Source of the DNA: JANYCG01 sp031397915
GTDB lineage: Bacteria; Pseudomonadota; Gammaproteobacteria; Burkholderiales; Burkholderiaceae_C
DNA: 5,086 bases
Assembly: GCA_031397915.1 (NCBI GenBank)
Contig: JANNMM010000326.1
Location: 1-5,086 of the forward strand
Direction: 5' to 3'
Position 1 is the stretch's first letter; the number at the start of each line of letters is the position of its first letter. The notes below the pieces were generated by a model that searched no databases, was not told the DNA's origin, and saw only the letters and a program-made list of their open reading frames with translations. Shown here one piece after another: positions 1 to 5,086 of the stretch. A program made the position numbers and the translations under genes.

Positions 1-678
1 TCACGCAGCGTTGCGTTTGCCTCGCGTCAAGTCAACGCCAAGCTGTTTGAGTTTGCGGTAGAGGTGGGTGCGCTCGAGGCCGGTTTTTTCTGCCACGCGC
101 GTCATGGAACCATTTTCCTTGGCCAGGTGGTATTCGAAATAGGCTTTCTCAAACTCGTCGCGCCCTTCGCGCAACGGCTTGTCGAGCATGAAGCTTTGCC
201 AGGCCTGGTTGCCACCGGCTGCCAGCGGCACCAGCGTTTGCCCGGCCGGTAGGGCTATTTCAACCAGATGCGCCACGGGCTGCGCCAGCACGGGCAGGGG
301 TGCCTTGCGCGCTGCACCCCGCACCAGGCCCAGCTCCACCGCTTTGAGCAGTTTCTGCAGGGTGATGGGTTTTTCAAGAAAAGCCAGCGCGCCAATTTTG
401 GTGGCCTCAACGGCGGTGTCGATGGTGGCATGCCCGCTCATCATGATGACGGGCATGGTGAGCACGCCCGCGGAGGACCACTCCTTGAGCAGCGTCACGC
501 CATCGGTGTCGGGCATCCAGATGTCGAGCAACACCAGGTCGGGGCGTTCCTTGTGGCGGGCGGCGCGCGCCTGCGCGGCGTTTTCGGCAAGCTCCACGGT
601 GTGGCCTTCGTCGTTGAGGATCTCCCACAACAAGTCCCGAATCCCGAGTTCGTCGTCCACCACCAGAATGTTTGCCAT
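1..678 (-). CDS. NtrX-like response regulator: receiver plus Fis-type HTH, no AAA+ domain
   Basis: This is a cytoplasmic DNA-binding response regulator of 225 residues, presumably phosphorylated by the kinase encoded just upstream. Residues 1-118 form a receiver domain. The acidic pocket is Asp8/Asp9, the phospho-acceptor is Asp52 (in LLDIWMP), the switch residue is Ser81 (MMSGHA) and the conserved lysine is Lys103 (EKP). Residues 119-160 are a low-complexity linker rich in Ala, Pro, Leu and Val. Residues 165-215 match the C-terminal end of NtrX/NtrC proteins, with a Fis-type helix-turn-helix ending in ERTHLYRKLKQLG. The roughly 240-residue AAA+ sigma-54 interaction domain found in full-length NtrX is absent, and no GAFTGA loop or Walker motif is present. 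The ATG at 678 is chosen because it gives the standard MANILVVDDE start and has GAGGAA upstream. An in-frame TTG at 720 would add 14 Arg-rich residues and overlap the kinase stop codon. The gene lies 38 bases after the kinase gene, and its TGA stop is at the window edge. The domain call is firm. The regulated promoters are unknown. Confidence 0.93.
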   Translation of the reverse strand: MANILVVDDELGIRDLLWEILNDEGHTVELAENAAQARAARHKERPDLVLLDIWMPDTDGVTLLKEWSSAGVLTMPVIMMSGHATIDTAVEATKIGALAFLEKPITLQKLLKAVELGLVRGAARKAPLPVLAQPVAHLVEIALPAGQTLVPLAAGGNQAWQSFMLDKPLREGRDEFEKAYFEYHLAKENGSMTRVAEKTGLERTHLYRKLKQLGVDLTRGKRNAA

Positions 679-691
679 GTTTGTTTCGCTG

Positions 692-697
692 TTCCTC
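692..697 (-). promoter_or_regulatory. Ribosome binding site of the response regulator
   Basis: GAGGAA on the minus strand lies 13 bases before the ATG at 678. The spacing is somewhat long, but it is the best purine match in the 38-base gap after the kinase gene. It supports the ATG over the in-frame TTG at 720, which would lie upstream of this site. Confidence 0.5.
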
Positions 698-716
698 GAA
701 GGTCGGCGCCGGCGGG

Positions 717-2993
717 TCAACCCGGCAGGTTTGCGTCTTTCGCAACTGTTGCGAATGATAACGACACTTGGGCACCCAACACCTTCCCGTCGACCGTGCG
801 GTTGGCAATGTCGACACGGCTGCCGTGTTCGTCAGCGATTTTCTTCACCACCGCCAGGCCGAGACCGGTACCTTTGACTTTGGTGGTCACGTAGGGCTCG
901 AACGCACGGGCCAGGATGTTGTCGGGAAACCCGGCGCCGCAGTCCAGCACCGTCAAACGGACCCGTTTTGAGGTTTCATTCCAGTTGGTCCGCACGACCA
1001 CGCTGGCATCTTGCGCGCCCGCGGCCAGGGTTGCGTCTTGCGCGTTCTGCAGCAGGTTATGCACCACCTGGCGCAATTGCTGGCTATCGCCCAGTATCTC
1101 GGGGCAAGCAGGATCGAGCTCGAGTTGCACCGGCACCCGGGCGTTTTCAGGGGCGTAGAGGTGGGTCACCTCCTGGATCAGGTTGTTCAGGTCGAGCGGT
1201 TTGAGGTCGGCCGAAGGCAGCCGGGCGTAGTCACGGAACTCATTGACGAGGCGCTTCATCGCGTCCACCTGGTCGACGATGGTTTTCACCGATTTGGTCA
1301 GGATCGCCTGTTCAGCGGCTTCGACTTTGCCGCCGAGTTTCATCGCCAGGCGCTCGGCCGAGAGCTGGATGGGTGTCAGCGGGTTCTTGATTTCGTGGGC
1401 CAGTCGGCGCGCCACTTCACCCCAGGCCTGCGAGCGCTGCGCAGAGACGATCTCGGAGATGTCGTCAAACACCAGCAGGCGGTTTGCACCAGGCAGTTCG
1501 GCACCGCGTGCCACCAGGGTCGTCGCGTTTTGGGAGAGCTGGCCAACCATGCCGCCCTGGGCCACACCGAGTTCAAAAGACTGCTGCCAATGGTCCAGGC
1601 CGTGCGCCTTTCGGTCACCCAGAAACAGCTTGAACTGGTCTTGCACGTTGGCGGCAAATTCCTCCAGGCCCTCGATTTCCGCGAGGCGGCGGCCCTCAAA
1701 CGCGGCCACCGGAGAGCGCAGGATGCGTGTGGCACCGGGGTTGGACGAAACAATGACGCCGTCAGCGTCCAGCACCATCACGCCTGCGGTGAGGTTGTCC
1801 AGGATGGTTTGCAGGTTGGCGCGCGCGGCGTTGACCTGGGCCATGCTGCTTTCCACCGCCTGCCGCGCGTCAGAGAGCTGCTGCGTCATGTCGGCAAAGG
1901 AACGCGTGAGCCCGCCGAGTTCATCGCGCCCGCGCAACGCCGCCTTGGGGGTGAAGTCGCCGGCGGCCACCTGGCGCACACCGTCGGCCAGCAGCAGCAG
2001 GGGCCGTGCTATCCGGTTGCCTATCAGAACGGCCAGCAACACCGCGCCAAACACGGCCAGAAAGAGGCTGAGCGTGAGCGTGCCGATGTACATGCGCTTG
2101 AGGCCATCGCGCGCAAGGGCGCGCTCCTGGTATTCGCGGTTGGCTTCGGTCACGGCCAGGGCGTTGACCACCAGCGTGGAGGGCAAGGACTGGGTCACCT
2201 GCAAAAACCGCTGCTCGCCCTGGATTTCGAAGCGCGGGCTGGTCACCGGCACCAGGGCTTTGATGCGGGCGTTGCCCACCGTGCTGGCGGTGGCTTCGTC
2301 AAGGCCTTCCACCCAGGTGGTGGATTTCTGGCTGCGCGCATTGCGAAACTGCTGCGCCGTGGGTTTCTCGGGGCTGAGCTGGAAGCGCGACTGGCCGGCG
2401 CCACCGATGGCCTGGCCGGAGGCGCCCCACAACACCACATCGGTTGCGCCCAGCTGGTCGCGGATGCGCTCCAGCGGCAGCGCGGCCGTGGCGTCTGGCG
2501 CATCGGCCAGTTGTGTTGCGGCCGACTTGGCCTTGTTGGCCAGATCGTTGGTGAGCGTTTCCAGCGTGACGCGGCCGAGATTGAGGCCCGCATCGAGCGC
2601 ACCTTCGACCTTGACGTCAAACCAGCTTTCAATCGAGCGCGAGACAAACTGGTACGACACGACATAAATCAACAAACCCGGCGCGAACCCGGCCAAGGCA
2701 AACACCGCCGCCAGCCGCACCAGCAGGCGGCTGCCAAACCGGCCCTGGCGCAGCCTCAGCCACAGCCGAAGGGCGATCCAGCCGATGGCGCCCAGCAGCA
2801 ACACGGCCACCACCACATTGAGCTGGAACAGCAACTGGTAATTGCGCTCGTACAACTCGCGGTTGTTGGTGGCCTGGGTCAACAGGAACAGCAGCACCAG
2901 GCCAATCGCGGCCATGGCGGCTACGCCGACACCCAGGGTCCAGCGCATGGCGCGCGAACTTTGCGGCGGCATGGGGTGCACGTGGGGTGTCAT
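717..2993 (-). CDS. ntrY: NtrY-like membrane sensor histidine kinase
   Basis: This is an inner-membrane sensor kinase of 758 residues that autophosphorylates on histidine and should pass the phosphate to the adjacent regulator. Predicted membrane helices lie near residues 18-39, 57-79, 92-115 and 302-325. The stretch at 116-301 between the last two is probably periplasmic and the likely sensory region. A HAMP segment follows (about 325-378), then a PAS region (about 390-510). The dimerisation/phospho-acceptor domain contains LAHEIKNPLTP with His533. The ATPase domain has the N box (NLLQNAQDA, Asn646 and Asn650), G1 (DCGAGFP), F box (FEPYVTTK) and G2 (GTGLGLA, from Gly708), so it looks fully active. 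The four-helix plan with HAMP and PAS is the NtrY architecture. The reading frame stays open upstream to 3248, but those 85 codons run over the DUF4390 gene in another frame. The ATG at 2993 is therefore preferred, though no strong Shine-Dalgarno precedes it. A GTG at 2996 and an ATG at 2972 are alternatives. The signal sensed, and whether it concerns nitrogen or redox, cannot be read from the sequence. Confidence 0.93.
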   Translation of the reverse strand: MTPHVHPMPPQSSRAMRWTLGVGVAAMAAIGLVLLFLLTQATNNRELYERNYQLLFQLNVVVAVLLLGAIGWIALRLWLRLRQGRFGSRLLVRLAAVFALAGFAPGLLIYVVSYQFVSRSIESWFDVKVEGALDAGLNLGRVTLETLTNDLANKAKSAATQLADAPDATAALPLERIRDQLGATDVVLWGASGQAIGGAGQSRFQLSPEKPTAQQFRNARSQKSTTWVEGLDEATASTVGNARIKALVPVTSPRFEIQGEQRFLQVTQSLPSTLVVNALAVTEANREYQERALARDGLKRMYIGTLTLSLFLAVFGAVLLAVLIGNRIARPLLLLADGVRQVAAGDFTPKAALRGRDELGGLTRSFADMTQQLSDARQAVESSMAQVNAARANLQTILDNLTAGVMVLDADGVIVSSNPGATRILRSPVAAFEGRRLAEIEGLEEFAANVQDQFKLFLGDRKAHGLDHWQQSFELGVAQGGMVGQLSQNATTLVARGAELPGANRLLVFDDISEIVSAQRSQAWGEVARRLAHEIKNPLTPIQLSAERLAMKLGGKVEAAEQAILTKSVKTIVDQVDAMKRLVNEFRDYARLPSADLKPLDLNNLIQEVTHLYAPENARVPVQLELDPACPEILGDSQQLRQVVHNLLQNAQDATLAAGAQDASVVVRTNWNETSKRVRLTVLDCGAGFPDNILARAFEPYVTTKVKGTGLGLAVVKKIADEHGSRVDIANRTVDGKVLGAQVSLSFATVAKDANLPG

Positions 2994-3024
2994 CACGCGA
3001 TCGGAAAGTGAAGCTCGCGCCGGC

Positions 3025-3684
3025 TCACTTGGCGCCAGGTGTGCCCAGCGGCTGAACCGCCGAGGCAAAGATGTTCCAGTCAGCCTGGCCCAACACACCG
3101 ATCTGGAAAGGCCGGGGCAGTTGCGTGAGGTCCAGCCGGAAGCGGAACTCCACGCTGTGGCGCTGGTCGCCTTCGACATCACTGGCATCGGCGATCTTCC
3201 ATCGGGAAATCCGCTTGATGGCTGACAGCGCTTCGGGCAAGGTGTCAAAGTTCTGGTTTAGCGAGAGGCCCAGGCTGCCTGCCGTGATGGCGCCCGAGGC
3301 CACATTGATGCGCCAACGGCGCGTGAGCGGCTGGTAGGCCAGGCGGAAATGCCGTTCGGCCGACAACATGCGCTTGTCGTACCAATACCAGCGGGAGCGG
3401 AAAACATCGGCCTCGGCGACGAAAAACATCGGCACACCCTTGAACAGGGCGTCTTCGACGGCCGTCGGCAAATCGAAACGGATGGCGGCGGTGAGGTACA
3501 CCGCGTCGGCATTTCGCTCAATCTGCAACTGGTTGATTTCGGCGCCGGCCGAGTTCAGCGGGTCGCCGGGTGCACCATGGGCAAGGGTTGCCCAGCCATT
3601 CAACAGGGCGGCGCAAACCAGCAGGGCGGCCCATTCAAGCCGCACGTTTTTCCAGCAGCGCGAGAAAAAACCCGTCGTGGTCAT
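3025..3684 (-). CDS. DUF4390 family exported protein
   Basis: This is a protein of 219 residues with no experimentally defined role known to me. Residues 1-37 look like a Sec signal peptide: a basic n-region (Arg9, Lys12, Arg15), a hydrophobic core about 18-34, and a probable cleavage near Ala35-His36-Gly37. There is no lipobox cysteine, so a soluble periplasmic protein is expected. The mature part has family-typical features: a GVPMFFVAEADVFRSRWYWYDKR-like block at 83-105 rich in aromatic residues, RHFRLAYQPLTRRWRI at 111-126, and RISRWKI at 158-164. It sits between rsmB and the kinase gene, with 31 bases to the latter, which suggests it acts with the kinase in the envelope. The start is uncertain. 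The ATG at 3684 overlaps rsmB by 50 bases. A GTG at 3645 (206 residues) overlaps by only 11 bases, still keeps the signal peptide and has a better GGAAA site. The DUF4390 assignment rests on recalled family patterns. Confidence 0.85.
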   Translation of the reverse strand: MTTTGFFSRCWKNVRLEWAALLVCAALLNGWATLAHGAPGDPLNSAGAEINQLQIERNADAVYLTAAIRFDLPTAVEDALFKGVPMFFVAEADVFRSRWYWYDKRMLSAERHFRLAYQPLTRRWRINVASGAITAGSLGLSLNQNFDTLPEALSAIKRISRWKIADASDVEGDQRHSVEFRFRLDLTQLPRPFQIGVLGQADWNIFASAVQPLGTPGAK

Positions 3685-4966
3685 CCGCTGAATTGTCCGG
3701 GACAGCCTCCTGGTTTGCCCCGAAAAAGGGCAATATATGGCCCGGTGACGGTAACAACGCGGCGTCTGTGTTGTGCGCAAGAAACGTTTGCACCTGCAAG
3801 TCACCTTCAGCGCGGAAAACCGAGCAGGTGCCATACACCATTCGCCCGCCCGGCTTGAGCAGGGGCCATAACGCACGAAGAAGGCTGGCCTGGGTTCGTG
3901 CGAGCTGCTCAATATCGGTTTCGCGGCGCAGCCAGCGCACGTCAGGGTGGCGCCGGACGATGCCGGAGGCGGTGCAGGGTGCGTCGAGCAGGATGGCGTC
4001 AAACGGGGTGCCGGCCCACCACGTCGCTGGTTGCGCAGCGTCAGCGGTGAGCACGTTGGCAGACAGACCGATTCGGCTCAGGGTCTGGTGGATCTTGTCG
4101 ATGCGCGTGGCGTCTACATCGATGGCCGTGACTTCGCCCACGCCCCATTCCAGAAGCTGGGCAGTTTTGCCGCCAGGAGCGGCGCAGGCGTCCAGTACCC
4201 TGAGCGCCTTCAGGTTTTGCAATCCACCCAGCAACAAAGGCGCCGCCATTTGCGCAGCGCCGTCTTGCACCGAAACCACGCCTTGGATGAAGCCGGGAAT
4301 CGATGCCACCGCCAGCGCTTTGGCGAGGGTGACGCCCTGGGTGCCGTTCGCCCGGGCCGCGATATGGTCACGCGCCAGCAAGGCAAGGTAGGCGTCTCGG
4401 GTCGACCTGGCGGGGTTGACCCGCAGCGTCATAGGCGCTTGGCGGTTGTTGGCCGTCAGTATGGATTCCCATTGATCGGGATGGTCGAGCTTGAGGCGTT
4501 TGATCCACCAGCCCGGGTGGTTCCAGAGCGCCGTTTCCTGCAACGAGGTGCGCGCCACAAGCGCTGCCCGCTCGCGCATGAAACGCCGCAGGCATGCATT
4601 GATGAAATTGGCCTGCGCCTTGGTGGCGGCTTGCCGCTTGGCCGCTTCAACGGCCTGGTTCACCAGCGTGTGAACGTCAAAAGGCGCGTGTTCGTCACTC
4701 CAGGCCAACGCCAGACTGGTGCACAGGAGCGCGTCGGCAGCCGGCGGTGGCGCGCGGGGCGCGAGTTCACTGCGAAGCGCCTGGGCGCGTCCGAGGTTTC
4801 GGAGCACCTGAAACGACAGCGCCTGCACACCCGCACGCAGGGCAACACTGGTCTGCTCCAGCGCCTTGGTGACCGAGCCGCCCTGGCGCACCGCCAGCAC
4901 CACGCGCGCCACCGCCTGGAGCTTCTGCCACAGGGGTGGATCGACGCGTTGGACAACTTGCGTCAT
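3635..4966 (-). CDS. rsmB: 16S rRNA (cytosine-967-C5)-methyltransferase RsmB
   Basis: RsmB transfers a methyl group from S-adenosylmethionine to C5 of cytosine 967 in 16S rRNA, acting on the RNA before 30S assembly is complete. The product is 443 residues, close to the 429 of the E. coli enzyme. Residues about 10-140 form the NusB-like RNA-binding domain, including VNQAVEAAK and FINACLRRF. Residues about 175-440 are the Rossmann-fold methyltransferase. The SAM-binding motif is VLDACAAPGGKTAQLLE (258-274), followed by an acidic residue, Asp283, in AIDVD. Motif IV is DAPCTASG with Cys331, and motif VI is YGTCSV with Cys381. These are the two cysteines of the RsmB/Nop2 m5C family, Cys381 being the expected nucleophile and Cys331 the release residue. 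The C-terminus DGFFLALLEK is also family-typical. The ATG at 4966 is the first in-frame ATG. A TTG at 5029 would add 21 residues unlike the family. The gene is probably the first of the operon, since the leader before it is AT-rich. Confidence 0.96.
   Translation of the reverse strand: MTQVVQRVDPPLWQKLQAVARVVLAVRQGGSVTKALEQTSVALRAGVQALSFQVLRNLGRAQALRSELAPRAPPPAADALLCTSLALAWSDEHAPFDVHTLVNQAVEAAKRQAATKAQANFINACLRRFMRERAALVARTSLQETALWNHPGWWIKRLKLDHPDQWESILTANNRQAPMTLRVNPARSTRDAYLALLARDHIAARANGTQGVTLAKALAVASIPGFIQGVVSVQDGAAQMAAPLLLGGLQNLKALRVLDACAAPGGKTAQLLEWGVGEVTAIDVDATRIDKIHQTLSRIGLSANVLTADAAQPATWWAGTPFDAILLDAPCTASGIVRRHPDVRWLRRETDIEQLARTQASLLRALWPLLKPGGRMVYGTCSVFRAEGDLQVQTFLAHNTDAALLPSPGHILPFFGANQEAVPDNSADDHDGFFLALLEKRAA
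3649..3653 (-). promoter_or_regulatory. Possible ribosome binding site for the GTG start of the DUF4390 gene
   Basis: GGAAA on the minus strand ends three bases before the GTG at 3645, with GGA itself at a usable distance. No comparable purine run lies close to the ATG at 3684; the nearest is a weak GGA about 11 bases away. This favours the shorter 206-residue product, but the match is short and lies inside the rsmB coding sequence, where it may be accidental. Confidence 0.3.
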
Positions 4967-4993
4967 GCCGAATTCATACCCGATTTGGGGTTG

Positions 4994-5022
4994 ATTGTGT
5001 TCAAAATACCGCTTTGCATCAA
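4994..5022 (-). promoter_or_regulatory. Possible sigma-70 promoter before rsmB
   Basis: On the minus strand, TTGATG (5022-5017) and CACAAT (4999-4994) are separated by 17 bases, each matching four of six consensus positions. A second pairing, TTGAAT (5029-5024) with TATTTT (5008-5003), has a less favourable 15-base spacer. The leader 4967-5086 is clearly more AT-rich than the genes and no coding sequence is recognised in it, so a promoter for the four-gene operon is expected here. Which hexamers are used is a guess. Confidence 0.35.
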
Positions 5023-5069
5023 TATTCAAGAAAAACCAACGCTGAAGTCACGTGAAATGGCGTTTTATT

Positions 5070-5086
5070 GCTATATTATTTATAGC
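5070..5086. repeat. Perfect 6-bp inverted repeat at the window edge
   Basis: GCTATA (5070-5075) and TATAGC (5081-5086) are perfect inverted arms around a 5-base spacer, TTATT. The second arm ends exactly at the window edge, so the full element cannot be seen. It could be an operator, a weak hairpin, or one end of an interspersed intergenic repeat. From memory, Comamonadaceae genomes carry many intergenic repeats containing a GATAGC/TATAGC-like core, but this cannot be confirmed here. Confidence 0.45.

Noticed and set aside
1243..2667. A 474-codon plus-strand frame, also opposite the kinase gene.
   Set aside because: It is Ser/Arg/Ala-rich with no family features and overlaps another antisense frame; it is a composition shadow of the kinase gene.
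1011..3011. A 666-codon open frame on the plus strand opposite the kinase gene.
   Set aside because: Its translation is rich in His, Gln, Gly and Arg, shows no recognisable domain, and lies antisense to a kinase with all catalytic motifs intact. Long antisense frames are expected in GC-rich genes.
3017..3035. GC-rich inverted repeat (GCGCC and GGCGC, 9-base loop) around the DUF4390 stop, considered as a terminator.
   Set aside because: The stem is only five base pairs, no T-run follows, and the kinase gene begins immediately downstream, so it is probably a chance product of GC-rich sequence.
2994..3248. An 85-residue N-terminal extension of the kinase.
   Set aside because: It runs through the DUF4390 coding sequence in a different frame, has no family resemblance, and the NtrY-like membrane helix begins just after the ATG at 2993.
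3685..4002. A 106-residue N-terminal extension of the DUF4390 protein.
   Set aside because: It lies wholly over the conserved catalytic part of rsmB in another frame and would bury the signal peptide inside the protein.
4967..5029. A 21-residue extension of RsmB from a TTG at 5029.
   Set aside because: The extra residues are not typical of RsmB, the codons are AT-rich like the leader, and the ATG at 4966 gives a product of the usual family length.
1..5086. Search for mobile elements, CRISPR arrays, tRNA or rRNA genes, and signs of horizontal transfer.
   Set aside because: None was seen. The window is filled by four housekeeping or signalling genes of uniform base composition, with no repeat arrays, transposase motifs or tRNA-like folds recognised.

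Overview
The window is a compact, GC-rich block of bacterial chromosome. All recognisable genes lie on the minus strand, so transcription runs from about 5000 down to 1. The likely order is: 16S rRNA cytosine-C5 methyltransferase RsmB, a DUF4390 exported protein, an NtrY-like membrane sensor histidine kinase, and a short Fis-type response regulator. Protein style, base composition and this gene order suggest a betaproteobacterium of the order Burkholderiales, probably near Comamonadaceae. That placement is inferred from recalled family knowledge, not from a search.

Layout, in transcription order. Positions 4967-5086 hold an AT-rich leader with a possible sigma-70 promoter and, at the window edge, a perfect 6-bp inverted repeat. 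rsmB occupies 4966-3635. The DUF4390 gene (3684-3025, or 3645-3025 from a GTG start) overlaps the end of rsmB. The kinase gene follows after 31 bases (2993-717). The response regulator follows after another 38 bases (678-1), and its stop codon is the first triplet of the window. There is no gene-free stretch over 300 bases and no convincing internal terminator, so the four genes look like one operon. The operon may continue beyond position 1.

How the genes may work together. The kinase has four predicted membrane segments, a large periplasmic region, HAMP, PAS, and intact phospho-acceptor and ATP-binding motifs. It should phosphorylate the adjacent regulator on Asp52. That regulator resembles NtrX at both ends (receiver domain and Fis-type helix-turn-helix) but lacks the central AAA+ sigma-54 activator domain, so it probably does not activate sigma-54 promoters in the classical way. 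The DUF4390 protein carries a signal peptide and is encoded directly before the kinase, so it is a candidate periplasmic partner. RsmB modifies 16S rRNA, and its link to the signalling genes appears positional only.

I found no clearly novel system. The points most worth checking are the AAA-less NtrX-like regulator, the DUF4390-kinase linkage, the unresolved start of the DUF4390 gene, and the possible interspersed repeat cut by the right-hand window edge.
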